52,228 nucleotides of DNA from an uncultured Polaribacter sp. Its GTDB lineage: Bacteria > Bacteroidota > Bacteroidia > Flavobacteriales > Flavobacteriaceae. Both the position numbers and the translations under genes were made by a program. Location: contig CAJQQH010000022.1 of NCBI GenBank assembly GCA_905480405.1, positions 1 to 52,228 on the forward strand, given 5' to 3'. Below the pieces are notes generated by a model that did no database searches, was not told where the DNA came from, and was given only the letters and a program-made list of their open reading frames with translations. This document shows, piece by piece, positions 1 to 7,792 of the stretch; positions within the stretch are counted from its first letter, which is position 1, and each line of letters starts with the position of its first letter.

Positions 1-171
1 ACTTTTAATAACACCAGACTTAACATACACCCATTGGCAATCATCTTTAGAAGTAACTGCTTTTTTAATCTTTGTTACATTGTGTGTTAAATACCAGCCA
101 TCTTTTAACGTTTTTTCTTGCGATAACATTGAAAGAGGTAAAAATAATAATATTAATAATAGATTTTTCAT
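1..171 (-). CDS. N-terminus of a small secreted protein, cut by the window edge
   Basis: An open frame on the minus strand starts at ATG 171 and runs 57 codons to the edge without a stop. The first 18 residues (MKNLLLILLFLPLSMLSQ) look like a Sec signal peptide with a flavobacterial SQ cleavage region. The following visible residues include GWYLTHNV and DCQWVYVK. Nothing in the visible part identifies a family. It may be a periplasmic or outer-membrane-facing protein; the function is unknown. Confidence 0.6.
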   Translation of the reverse strand, partial: MKNLLLILLFLPLSMLSQEKTLKDGWYLTHNVTKIKKAVTSKDDCQWVYVKSGVIKS

Positions 172-486
172 AATAAATTAGTTTAAGTTCAACTTAAAAA
201 CATCAATAACTATGCCAAAAAAATGTTAAAATCCTACTTCTAATTCTCTTGCAAACTCTATCAATAATTCTTGTATAATGTTTTGCAAAAAAAGAATATA
301 ATTCATTTTTTGCAGTGCTATTTTTTTCATCTAGATACATGATTCATTTACAAATAGTAGATATGTGCTTTGGTAAACTACATGGCATTCCTTGTGTTAT
401 TCGAATTTAAAACATCCATAAAAACTTAATTTGCATGAATAAGCAAATATATTTATTTTGGACTATTATTTGTTAGACTACTAATT
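172..486. other. Intergenic region between divergent genes
   Basis: This is 315 bases of AT-rich sequence without a convincing gene on either strand. It should hold the promoters of both flanking genes. The only clear structure is a 6-bp inverted repeat, ATTTGC and GCAAAT separated by 8 nt, at 429-448. It sits about 40 bases ahead of the rightward gene and could be a regulator site. No clean TAnnTTTG box was found. Confidence 0.5.
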
Positions 487-798
487 ATGATTTTTATTTC
501 TAAACTTATGGTTCCAAAAAGTTTTGTTGGAATTACAATTTTTCCTTTTATTATATTAAAAAAAGAGGGTTTAAAGCAAGACAAAATACTTATTAATCAT
601 GAAAAAATTCAACAAAAATTATTACTATTATTATTTTATATTATTTACAGTTTAGAATGGCTTATTAAACTTTTAATTTATAAAAATGGTTATCTTACTT
701 ATAAAAATCTAAGTTTTGAACGTGAAGCTTATCAAAATAAAAACAACTTATCTTATTTAAAAAATAGAAAAACTTGGAGTTTTATAAATTGTTTTTAA
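487..798 (+). CDS. Small membrane protein with degenerate HExxH-like motif, unknown function
   Basis: The protein has 103 residues and resembles a small conserved family I recall from flavobacteria. It starts MIFISKLMVPKSFVGIT and contains HEKIQ at about residue 38, a hydrophobic stretch around residues 45-65, and FEREAY near residue 79. The H-E-x-x-(H) motif before a membrane segment and a downstream glutamate suggest a gluzincin-like membrane metallopeptidase. Family members as I remember them have HEKIH; here the second histidine is glutamine. If that reading is right, zinc binding would be weakened and this copy could be inactive. It stands alone, 73 bases ahead of icmF on the same strand. 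The fold assignment is inference. Confidence 0.65.
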   Translation: MIFISKLMVPKSFVGITIFPFIILKKEGLKQDKILINHEKIQQKLLLLLFYIIYSLEWLIKLLIYKNGYLTYKNLSFEREAYQNKNNLSYLKNRKTWSFINCF

Positions 799-871
799 TT
801 AATTAAAAGAATAACTATATTTTTTTAAGAATTCCGTAAATTTACAGTCTAAAAACAAACATTTATTACGA

Positions 872-3800
872 ATGACACAAGATACACCTTATAAACCTGA
901 ACACAAAGTACGTATTGTAACTGCAGCTGCTCTTTTTGATGGGCATGATGCTGCCATAAACATTATGCGTAGAATTATTCAATCTACAGGAGTTGAAGTT
1001 ATTCATTTAGGGCATGATAGATCTGTGGAAGAAGTAGTTAATTGTGCAATTCAAGAAGATGTAAATGCTATTGCAATTACTTCTTACCAAGGAGGGCACA
1101 ATGAGTATTTTAAATATATGTATGATTTGTTAAAGGAGAAAAATGCAACACACATCAAAATATTTGGTGGTGGAGGTGGTGTAATTCTTCCAGAAGAAAT
1201 TAAGGATTTAATGGATTACGGAATTACACGTATTTATTCTCCAGATGATGGTCGTGAACTTGGCTTACAAGGAATGATTAATGATTTGGTACAAAAATCT
1301 GATTTTGCAATTGGTGATGTTCTAAATGATGAAGTAAATAATTTATCAGAAAAAAATATTGGAAATATTGCACGAGTAATTTCTTCTGCGGAAAACTTTC
1401 CTGAAGTTGCAAAAAACGCTTTGGCTAAAATTCATGAAAAAAATAAAACCTCAAAAACTCCGGTTTTAGGAATTACAGGAACAGGTGGTTCTGGTAAATC
1501 TAGTTTAGTTGATGAATTAGTTCGTAGATTTTTAATTGATTTTCCAGAAAAAACGATTGGTTTGATCTCTGTAGATCCATCAAAAAGGAAAACTGGTGGC
1601 GCGTTATTAGGAGATAGAATTCGTATGAACTCTATTAATAATGAGCGTGTTTATATGCGTTCTTTAGCAACACGTCAATCTAATTTAGCCTTATCTAAAT
1701 ATGTAAACGAAGCTGTGCAAGTTTTAAAAGCTGCTGAATTTGATTTAATTATTTTAGAAACTTCTGGTATCGGGCAATCGGATACAGAAATTATAGAACA
1801 CTCAGATACTTCTTTATATGTAATGACTCCTGAATTTGGTGCAGCAACGCAATTAGAGAAGATTGATATGTTGGATTTTGCTGATTTAGTTGCCATCAAT
1901 AAATTTGATAAAAGAGGTGCTTTAGATGCAGTTAGAGATGTGAAAAAGCAATACATGCGTAACAATAATTTATGGCATATTCATATGGATGACATGCCTG
2001 TTTACGGTACAATTGCATCTCAATTTAACGATCCAGGAATGAATACTTTATACAAAAGTATTATGGATAAATTGGTTGAAAAAACTGATGTGGATTTAAA
2101 AACTAAAATGGAAATTACCAAAGAAATGTCTGAAAAGATATTTGTAATTCCTCCAAAAAGAGTTCGTTATTTATCAGAAATAGCAGAAAGCAATAGAGCA
2201 TATGACGAAAAAACTGATAAGCAAGTTATTGTTGCTCAAAAATTATATGGAATTCATCAAACAATTGAATCGATTACAAATTCTACAGTAGAAATTCTAA
2301 AAACTGGATTAAATGAAGATCAAATCTTAGCACAAATTCAAGATGATGAAAAAGGTTTCGCTAAACTTTTATTAGCACAATTCGATAAAATAAAATTAAA
2401 TTTAGATCCACATAATTGGGAAATAATTTTAAACTGGAACGATAAAGTTGCTAAATATAAAAACCCTATTTACACTTTTAAAGTTCGTGATAAAGAGATT
2501 AATATAGAAACTCATTCAGAATCGCTTTCACATTCTCAAATACCAAAAGTAGCTTTACCAAAATACAAAGCTTGGGGAGATTTATTACGTTGGAATTTAC
2601 AAGAAAATGTTCCGGGAGAATTCCCATTTGCATCCGGATTGTATCCGTTTAAAAGAACCGGTGAAGATCCTACAAGAATGTTTGCAGGTGAAGGTGGGCC
2701 AGAAAGAACAAACAGACGTTTTCATTATGTAAGTTTAGGAATGGATGCAAAACGTTTATCAACGGCTTTTGATTCGGTTACTTTATATGGAAATGACCCT
2801 GGAGAAAGACCAGATATTTATGGTAAAATTGGAAACGCAGGAGTGTCTATTTGTTGTTTAGACGATGCTAAAAAATTATATTCTGGTTTCGATTTAAGTC
2901 ATGCTATGACCTCGGTTTCTATGACTATTAATGGTCCAGCCCCAATGTTGTTAGGTTTCTTTATGAATGCTGCCATTGATCAAAATTGTGAGAAATACAT
3001 TAAAGAAAACAAGTTAGAAAAAACTATTGAAGCAAAGTTTAAAGAAATTTACGATTCAAAAGGTTTAGAAAGACCAATATATCAAGGACATTTACCTGAA
3101 GGAAATAACGGTTTAGGATTAATGTTGTTAGGATTAACTGGAGATTTAGTTTTACCATCAGAAATTTATCAGCAAATAAAAACAACCACTTTAGCACAAG
3201 TTAGAGGAACCGTACAAGCGGATATTCTAAAAGAAGATCAGGCTCAAAATACTTGTATTTTTTCTACAGAATTTGCGTTGCGTTTAATGGGCGATGTTCA
3301 AGAATATTTTATAGAAAAACAAGTAAGAAACTTCTACTCTGTTTCTATTTCTGGTTATCATATTGCAGAAGCTGGTGCAAATCCTATTACACAATTGGCG
3401 TTAACTTTATCTAACGGTTTTACCTATGTAGAGTATTATTTATCAAGAGGAATGGATATTAATAAATTCGGACCGAATTTATCTTTCTTTTTCTCAAACG
3501 GAATTGACCCAGAATATTCAGTAATTGGTAGAGTTGCGCGTAAAATTTGGGCAAAAGCCATGAAAATTAAATACGGTGCAAATTCTAGAGCACAAATGTT
3601 AAAGTATCATATTCAGACTTCTGGTCGTTCTTTACACGCTCAGGAAATTGATTTTAATGATATTAGAACTACATTACAAGCTTTATACGCAATTAACGAT
3701 AACTGTAATTCTTTACATACAAACGCTTATGACGAAGCCATAACAACACCAACAGAAGAATCTGTACGTAGAGCAATGGCAATTCAGTTAATCATCAACA

Positions 3801-4303
3801 AAGAGTTAGGTTTAACTAAAAACGAAAACCCGATTCAGGGTTCATTTATTATTGAAGAATTAACCGATTTGGTAGAAGAAGCTGTCTTAACAGAGTTTGA
3901 CAGAATTACAGAACGTGGTGGTGTTTTAGGTGCGATGGAAACTATGTATCAACGTTCTAAAATACAAGAAGAAAGTTTATATTATGAAACTTTAAAACAC
4001 AATGGAGAATTCCCTATTATTGGTGTAAATACATTCTTAAGTTCTAAAGGTTCTCCTACGGTTCAACCCGCAGAAGTAATAAGAGCAACTGAAGAAGAAA
4101 AACAGTTTCAAATTGAAACAAAAGATTTGCTAAATAAAGCCAATGAAGGAAAAGTTAAAGAACAGCTAGCCATTTTACAAGAAGCAGCAATACAGAATGA
4201 AAACTTATTTGATAAATTAATGGAAGCAACAAAATTCTGTTCTTTGGGGCAAATTACTGACGCTTTATTTGAAGTTGGTGGGCAGTATAGAAGGAATATG
4301 TAG
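872..4303 (+). CDS. icmF: Fused isobutyryl-CoA mutase IcmF (B12 domain, G-protein chaperone, mutase)
   Basis: This 1143-residue protein catalyses adenosylcobalamin-dependent carbon-skeleton rearrangement of acyl-CoA, isobutyryl-CoA to n-butyryl-CoA in characterised IcmF. The domain order is IcmF-like. A cobalamin-binding domain comes first, with DGHDAA at 23-28 (His25 as lower axial ligand). A MeaB/ArgK-type GTPase follows, with P-loop [11 protein letters not shown] at 200-210. The (beta/alpha)8 mutase domain occupies the C-terminal half. Substrate-pocket residues favour an isobutyryl-type over a methylmalonyl-CoA mutase: Phe604 (RMFAG) stands where methylmalonyl-CoA mutase has Tyr89 (RQYAG), and Gln792 (AQNTCIF) where it has Arg207. 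Activity on related branched acyl-CoAs is possible. It likely acts in branched-chain or short acyl-CoA metabolism in the cytoplasm. It is monocistronic and followed by a terminator. Confidence 0.95.
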   Translation: MTQDTPYKPEHKVRIVTAAALFDGHDAAINIMRRIIQSTGVEVIHLGHDRSVEEVVNCAIQEDVNAIAITSYQGGHNEYFKYMYDLLKEKNATHIKIFGGGGGVILPEEIKDLMDYGITRIYSPDDGRELGLQGMINDLVQKSDFAIGDVLNDEVNNLSEKNIGNIARVISSAENFPEVAKNALAKIHEKNKTSKTPVLGITGTGGSGKSSLVDELVRRFLIDFPEKTIGLISVDPSKRKTGGALLGDRIRMNSINNERVYMRSLATRQSNLALSKYVNEAVQVLKAAEFDLIILETSGIGQSDTEIIEHSDTSLYVMTPEFGAATQLEKIDMLDFADLVAINKFDKRGALDAVRDVKKQYMRNNNLWHIHMDDMPVYGTIASQFNDPGMNTLYKSIMDKLVEKTDVDLKTKMEITKEMSEKIFVIPPKRVRYLSEIAESNRAYDEKTDKQVIVAQKLYGIHQTIESITNSTVEILKTGLNEDQILAQIQDDEKGFAKLLLAQFDKIKLNLDPHNWEIILNWNDKVAKYKNPIYTFKVRDKEINIETHSESLSHSQIPKVALPKYKAWGDLLRWNLQENVPGEFPFASGLYPFKRTGEDPTRMFAGEGGPERTNRRFHYVSLGMDAKRLSTAFDSVTLYGNDPGERPDIYGKIGNAGVSICCLDDAKKLYSGFDLSHAMTSVSMTINGPAPMLLGFFMNAAIDQNCEKYIKENKLEKTIEAKFKEIYDSKGLERPIYQGHLPEGNNGLGLMLLGLTGDLVLPSEIYQQIKTTTLAQVRGTVQADILKEDQAQNTCIFSTEFALRLMGDVQEYFIEKQVRNFYSVSISGYHIAEAGANPITQLALTLSNGFTYVEYYLSRGMDINKFGPNLSFFFSNGIDPEYSVIGRVARKIWAKAMKIKYGANSRAQMLKYHIQTSGRSLHAQEIDFNDIRTTLQALYAINDNCNSLHTNAYDEAITTPTEESVRRAMAIQLIINKELGLTKNENPIQGSFIIEELTDLVEEAVLTEFDRITERGGVLGAMETMYQRSKIQEESLYYETLKHNGEFPIIGVNTFLSSKGSPTVQPAEVIRATEEEKQFQIETKDLLNKANEGKVKEQLAILQEAAIQNENLFDKLMEATKFCSLGQITDALFEVGGQYRRNM

Positions 4304-4327
4304 AAGATAATACCTTTAAATAATTTA

Positions 4328-4354
4328 AAAACCCACTCAAAATGAGTGGGTTTT
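4328..4354. terminator. Bidirectional intrinsic terminator
   Basis: A perfect 12-bp stem (AAAACCCACTCA with TGAGTGGGTTTT) around an AAA loop lies between the convergent icmF and the membrane gene at 4361. A-rich and T-rich flanks make it usable from both strands. Confidence 0.9.
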
Positions 4355-4360
4355 GTATTT

Positions 4361-4762
4361 TTAAGAATAATCTTTTTTTAATAAGTTTTCTTCTTTTTTC
4401 ATTCTTAAATTATTCTCTTTACTAGCTTTTCTTCCTTTTAAAAAGAAAAGGATAAATAGAATCATTACAATTCCTAAATAGATTGAAAAACCTCCAATTT
4501 TGCTACTCAAAGTTTCAACTAAATCTTTATAATCTATCAAATTATAAATTTTAATAATTCTTAATGCAAAACCAATATTTAACAGATAAAATCCGATTTT
4601 AAAAAGCTTATTTGTAGCCATTGCAATTTCTACTTTCTGATGAAAAATATCTAACATAAAAATTTTGCTGTTTTTAAATAAATGTTGAGACACCAAAGTT
4701 GTAAGGCCTATGGCAATTGGTAAATAAATAATGTACGCAATTAATTCTAGTGAAGTGTTCAT
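4361..4762 (-). CDS. Small integral membrane protein, paralogue of the gene at 5266
   Basis: The protein has 133 residues with about three hydrophobic segments (roughly 8-25, 53-70, 88-110) and a lysine-rich C-terminal tail. The motif NKLFKIGFYLLNIGFAL in the middle matches NKLLRIAYYLLNLGLAI in the product of 5266-5622, so the two are paralogues flanking the split-barrel gene. It is the last gene of a leftward operon headed by a GbsR/MarR regulator, 22 bases after the preceding gene. No enzymatic motif is visible. The function is unknown; membrane location is well supported. Confidence 0.75.
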   Translation of the reverse strand: MNTSLELIAYIIYLPIAIGLTTLVSQHLFKNSKIFMLDIFHQKVEIAMATNKLFKIGFYLLNIGFALRIIKIYNLIDYKDLVETLSSKIGGFSIYLGIVMILFILFFLKGRKASKENNLRMKKEENLLKKDYS

Positions 4763-4784
4763 AATTACTGATTTTAATATTAAA

Positions 4785-5276
4785 CTATAATTCCTTAGTC
4801 ATTTTTCCTAAGTTGATTTTCTCTCCTTTTGTAAATTTAATTTCCCTTATCATACTCATATCTTGCCATAAATACTGGCTACCTTTTAATCTTTTGGTTT
4901 GCCTTATTCTTCTTTGAAATGCTCTATACTCCTTTTCTGTTGCTTCTCTTTTCACTCCCAACTTACCATATAACTTTACAGCAGGATATTCAGAAAAACT
5001 CATTTTAAATAAAGATTTAAACCAAAACCATTTATTACTATTTACTGCTAAAACACAGATTTTTTTATTCACTTTAGAGTTTGTATTTAGTTTTGTTGCA
5101 TACTTTTCAAAATAAAAACCAGTTAAATTATCATTCAAAAACAAAGAGCCAATTGGCGTAATTGTTGGTTGATTATCTTCATTTACAGATGCAATAGAAA
5201 CATGCATATTAGAACCGATAGATTTACTAAAGTGAGCTCTAATTTTATTCCAATTTTCTTCTAAATTAATTTTCAT
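4785..5276 (-). CDS. Pyridoxamine 5'-phosphate oxidase-like FMN split-barrel protein
   Basis: This 163-residue protein has the look of the flavin-reductase/PNPOx split-barrel fold. It has an N-terminal helix (NWNKIRAHF), then HVSIASVNEDNQPTITPIGS with the typical pattern of a strand followed by a polar turn and P-I-G-S, then a later AVKLYGK strand. Such proteins bind FMN, F420 or haem in the cytoplasm; the ligand cannot be told here. Its start overlaps the end of the upstream membrane gene by 11 bases, so translation is probably coupled. It lies between two paralogous membrane proteins in the GbsR/MarR operon, which suggests a redox or detoxification role under that regulator. The role is inference. 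Confidence 0.75.
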   Translation of the reverse strand: MKINLEENWNKIRAHFSKSIGSNMHVSIASVNEDNQPTITPIGSLFLNDNLTGFYFEKYATKLNTNSKVNKKICVLAVNSNKWFWFKSLFKMSFSEYPAVKLYGKLGVKREATEKEYRAFQRRIRQTKRLKGSQYLWQDMSMIREIKFTKGEKINLGKMTKEL

Positions 5277-5622
5277 TTGATTGATTTTTAATATGTTTAT
5301 GAATTAAATACACAGTATAAATATTGATAAAATGAAGTAAAGCAATTACCAATAAAATAAAACTTAACCTGCTACAGATTTCTAATAAAACTTCAACATA
5401 ACTATTAATTTCTTTCATAGAATGCAAACTCCAAATTGCCAAACCAAGATTTAATAAATAGTAAGCTATTCTTAATAATTTATTGATTCCGTTTCCAAAA
5501 TTAAGATCATCTGGAAAGTAATCTAAAATGTAACTTTTTCCGTTTTTGTAACAGAAGTCACCAACATAAATTACAATTGTACTAGATAATAAAATATAGA
5601 ATATGTAGGTAAATTGATTCAT
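5266..5622 (-). CDS. Small integral membrane protein, paralogue of the gene at 4361
   Basis: The protein has 118 residues and about three transmembrane segments (near 5-20, 50-68, 84-105). The central NKLLRIAYYLLNLGLAI resembles the corresponding stretch of the last gene of this operon. The upstream gene's stop and this start overlap as ATGA (5619-5622), and its own end overlaps the split-barrel gene by 11 bases, so these three frames form a tightly coupled unit. No known domain was recognised. Confidence 0.75.
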   Translation of the reverse strand: MNQFTYIFYILLSSTIVIYVGDFCYKNGKSYILDYFPDDLNFGNGINKLLRIAYYLLNLGLAIWSLHSMKEINSYVEVLLEICSRLSFILLVIALLHFINIYTVYLIHKHIKNQSNEN

Positions 5623-5996
5623 AATTCATTTTTTATAGATTCTAAAATATATGTCCAAAAAATTGAAAGTAATATCGGTACAGAAACTAGAAGAATCATT
5701 AAAGGTATGTTTTGACCATTTCCTTTATAATTACTAAATATAATATACCCAATAAGAAAATAAAGTACTACACTACTTATGTAAATTAAAAATTCTTTTT
5801 TCCTTTTCAATTTATATCTTTTTAAAAATATAAGTGAAATTAAAAATGAGACTAATTGATAAGCACCTAGTACAAAAGCAATGTACAATGCATAAACAAA
5901 GGTTTCATTTTTCATAATGGAAATCAATAAAACTAATATAAAAGGCAGCATTATTAATCTATTAATCCAGTTTGTAATTTTAATAGCGTTTTCCAT
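5619..5996 (-). CDS. Four-helix membrane protein, unknown function
   Basis: This 125-residue protein is almost entirely membrane-embedded, with segments near 14-28, 34-57, 70-88 and 98-117 and a basic loop KRYKLKRKK between the second and third. It directly follows the GbsR/MarR regulator gene with a 38-base gap. That gap carries a second copy of the regulator's presumed palindromic operator, ending 2 bases before this ATG. It is the first structural gene of the operon. No family was recognised. Confidence 0.7.
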   Translation of the reverse strand: MENAIKITNWINRLIMLPFILVLLISIMKNETFVYALYIAFVLGAYQLVSFLISLIFLKRYKLKRKKEFLIYISSVVLYFLIGYIIFSNYKGNGQNIPLMILLVSVPILLSIFWTYILESIKNEL

Positions 5997-5998
5997 AG

Positions 5999-6016
5999 TT
6001 TCAGAAATTATTGAAA
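5999..6016. promoter_or_regulatory. Second copy of GbsR/MarR-operon palindrome
   Basis: Read on the minus strand this is TTTCAATAATTTCTGAAA, differing at two positions from the perfect palindrome upstream of the regulator gene. Both copies are preceded by AAAC in the same register, giving a 22-base match. It ends 2 bases before the ATG at 5996, so a bound dimer would block internal initiation or a roadblock at this point. Confidence 0.6.
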
Positions 6017-6034
6017 GTTTGTAATCAAATTTTT

Positions 6035-6538
6035 TTACTTTTTTATTGCTTTGGTAAAATTAGATAACAACCAATGCTCATCAGCTTTTATAGCTTTATC
6101 TAAAATATTATTTACAGTATTTGTAACCTTAGACAAATCACCTAGTACTTGTTTAAATTGTTGTGCGTCTTCAGAATTATCATCAACTTGCTGTAATTCT
6201 TCTAATACTTTTAAAACAGGCTCAATTTCTCTTTTCTTTCGCTCTTTGGTTATTTGCTTAAACAATTCCCAAATATCTTTATCTGCCACAAAAAACTCTT
6301 TACGCTCTCCTACTACAAATTCTTTATTTACAATTCCCCAATCAATTAATGCTCTTACATTCATATTTACATTTCCTCTAGAAATTTGTAAAGTTTCCAT
6401 GATATCTTCAGCAGAAAGTGGTTTTGTAGAAACTAATAACAACGCATGTACTTGCGCCATTGTTTTATTAATTCCCCAAGAGGTTGCCAGACTTCCCCAA
6501 GTATGAATGTATTTTAATTTTGCGCTATCTAATTTCAT
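6035..6538 (-). CDS. GbsR/MarR-family transcriptional regulator
   Basis: The 167-residue protein has a winged-helix domain (about 25-95). Residues 41-70 form the helix-turn-helix (LSAEDIMETLQISRGNVNMN), followed by the wing and a charged C-terminal helical region. This matches GbsR-type MarR relatives. The gene heads the leftward operon of membrane proteins and the split-barrel protein. An 18-bp perfect palindrome covers the -33 element of its own promoter, so autorepression is likely. The inducing ligand is unknown; the membrane and FMN-type cargo suggests a membrane-active or redox-active compound. Confidence 0.85.
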   Translation of the reverse strand: MKLDSAKLKYIHTWGSLATSWGINKTMAQVHALLLVSTKPLSAEDIMETLQISRGNVNMNVRALIDWGIVNKEFVVGERKEFFVADKDIWELFKQITKERKKREIEPVLKVLEELQQVDDNSEDAQQFKQVLGDLSKVTNTVNNILDKAIKADEHWLLSNFTKAIKK

Positions 6539-6542
6539 AAAT

Positions 6543-6584
6543 CAAATATACAACATCTTTTTAAACTTTCAATAATTATTGAAA
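6543..6584 (-). promoter_or_regulatory. Promoter with overlapping palindromic operator for the GbsR/MarR operon
   Basis: The 18-bp perfect palindrome TTTCAATAATTATTGAAA lies at 6567-6584. On the minus strand its TTG (6572-6570) forms a -33 element, followed after exactly 19 nt by a -7 box TATATTTG (6550-6543). The ATG at 6538 begins only 4 nt after the -7 box, so the mRNA would be leaderless or nearly so. Operator overlap with -33 predicts repression by steric block. Confidence 0.7.
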
Positions 6585-6642
6585 ATAAAATAATTTATTA
6601 TAATTATAAGATGTATTACCTTCCAATCAAAATTAAATAGAC

Positions 6643-7170
6643 ATGAAATTATTAGGCATAGGCTCTAGAATTGAGCATTCAGAATTTGGTTTAGGAGTTG
6701 TAACCAATGTTACGAGTAAGCATTATTGGGTTACTTTTATAAAAAATGGATTAGAAACTATAGATATCGATAGCGAATTTAAAATAATAGAAGCTGTAGA
6801 AGACGAGGTAGATACTATCAGTTTTTACGATGTTGAAAAATCTTTAAAAAATCTATTGCAGAAATGGTCTGATATTACAGAGATTTCTCCTATTGCAGAT
6901 CGTTGGAAAAAAGGAACACTAATTATGCGTCCAGCAGATTCTAATTTAGCTGATAAAGAAATACCAATTGATACATTTTTTCACAAAATTGTAATGGTTA
7001 GAGACAAAATTAGAGTAATGGAGCAAAAAATAAATTCTAGTAAAACATTAGAAGATCAAGATAAAATTGATTTACAACAATACATTACTAGAATTTATGG
7101 AAGTTTAACCACTTTTAATGTTTTGTTTAAAGTAAAATCAGATCAATTTGTAGGTTCAAGAACTAAATAA
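6643..7170 (+). CDS. Conserved hypothetical protein with Tudor-like N-terminus
   Basis: This 175-residue cytoplasmic protein starts with GSRIEHSEFGLGVVTNV. That resembles the small beta-barrel seen at the C-terminus of UvrD/PcrA helicases (H-x-x-F-G-x-G-x-V), which can mediate RNA polymerase or nucleic-acid contacts. The rest is predicted helical and charged (about 60-170), including IRVMEQKINS. It stands alone in front of the metal-type cluster, 41 bases before the DUF3703 gene. The helicase-tail similarity is by eye only; the function is unknown. Confidence 0.65.
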   Translation: MKLLGIGSRIEHSEFGLGVVTNVTSKHYWVTFIKNGLETIDIDSEFKIIEAVEDEVDTISFYDVEKSLKNLLQKWSDITEISPIADRWKKGTLIMRPADSNLADKEIPIDTFFHKIVMVRDKIRVMEQKINSSKTLEDQDKIDLQQYITRIYGSLTTFNVLFKVKSDQFVGSRTK

Positions 7171-7211
7171 TGCATCTTTTTGTAGAGAATTTTGTCTCTT
7201 TTTAAAACAAG

Positions 7212-7547
7212 ATGAACAATCTAGATTTAAAAGCAGCATTTTATAACCAATTAAAAATAGGAAAACAGGCTTTAAAACTAAAAAAGTTTGAAACTGCTTT
7301 TTATCATTTAGAAAATGCTCATATATTAGGACAAAGGCATTTAATTAGACATACAATTACCCATTATTGGATGCTTATTTTGGGTTTAAAGTCGAAAAAC
7401 AGCAAAGAAATTATTGGTCAGGTTATACGAATTATAGCTTCATTTTTATTTACAATAATTTGGGTTCCTAAAGGAAATACAGGTGGTACAAATGTTTCTC
7501 TCAACAAAAAAATGCCAATTAGAAAAGAATTGAAAAAATATTTTTAA
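7212..7547 (+). CDS. DUF3703 family protein
   Basis: This 111-residue protein has the DUF3703 signature: FYHLENAHILGQRHLIRHTITHYWML near residues 35-60, then a hydrophobic stretch and WVPKGNTGGTNVSL near residue 85-97. It carries several conserved histidines (H36, H41, H47, H51, H55). Genes of this family are, to my knowledge, often found near metal or arsenic resistance genes. Here it is followed by a cysteine-rich mini-protein and a SigZ-type sigma factor, which fits that setting. The molecular function is not known. Confidence 0.8.
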   Translation: MNNLDLKAAFYNQLKIGKQALKLKKFETAFYHLENAHILGQRHLIRHTITHYWMLILGLKSKNSKEIIGQVIRIIASFLFTIIWVPKGNTGGTNVSLNKKMPIRKELKKYF

Positions 7548-7567
7548 TATTATGCATCTATTTAAAA

Positions 7568-7598
7568 GTTTTAATGTCTATTAAATGAACATTAAAAC
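7568..7598. promoter_or_regulatory. Perfect 10-bp inverted repeat before the cysteine-rich gene
   Basis: GTTTTAATGT and ACATTAAAAC are separated by 11 nt and sit 20 bases downstream of the DUF3703 stop and 7 bases before ATG 7606. It lacks a U-run and is a poor terminator. It could be an operator or an RNA hairpin sequestering the in-frame upstream ATG at 7585 and the start region at 7606. Confidence 0.5.
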
Positions 7599-7605
7599 GA
7601 ATATT

Positions 7606-7710
7606 ATGAAATATAAAAACACGTGTGCATGTAATTGTGAAGGTTGTAAAACAGGAGAATGTAAAAACTGTACTTGCGAAAGTTGTACTTGCAACAACTG
7701 TAACTGTTAA
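7606..7710 (+). CDS. Metallothionein-like cysteine-rich peptide (34 residues, 11 Cys)
   Basis: The frame encodes 34 residues with cysteines at 7, 9, 11, 14, 19, 22, 24, 27, 29, 32 and 34, arranged as C-x-C and C-x-x-C pairs that repeat as CxxCxC. There are no aromatic residues except one Tyr and no histidine. Such composition is that of a metal-thiolate cluster protein; binding of Zn, Cu, Cd or As(III) is inferred, not shown. It does not match bacterial BmtA/SmtA length (about 55 residues), so it may be a separate, shorter type. An in-frame ATG at 7585 would give 41 residues but lies inside the inverted repeat. It sits between DUF3703 and sigZ on the same strand. Confidence 0.7.
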   Translation: MKYKNTCACNCEGCKTGECKNCTCESCTCNNCNC

Positions 7711-7718
7711 TTAATTGT

Positions 7719-7777
7719 CATTGAGAATTAAGAAGTAATCTTTATTTTAAACTAAAAATACTTCTTAATTCGCAATG
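7719..7777. repeat. REP-like long inverted repeat between the cysteine-rich gene and sigZ
   Basis: Two 19-base arms (7719-7737 and 7759-7777) match at 18 of 19 positions around a 21-nt spacer. The outer CATTG.GAATT resembles the widespread palindromic element that begins TCATTGCGA in many bacteria, here decayed. It begins 8 bases after the cysteine-rich gene's stop and ends 15 bases before sigZ. It may end or stabilise the upstream transcript. Confidence 0.65.
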
Positions 7778-7792
7778 AAATAAATATATAAT

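Noticed and set aside
6051-6506. Open frame of 151 codons opposite the GbsR/MarR regulator
   Set aside because: It is a mirror of the coding strand with serine/cysteine-rich composition and no promoter; the regulator frame has a clear domain.
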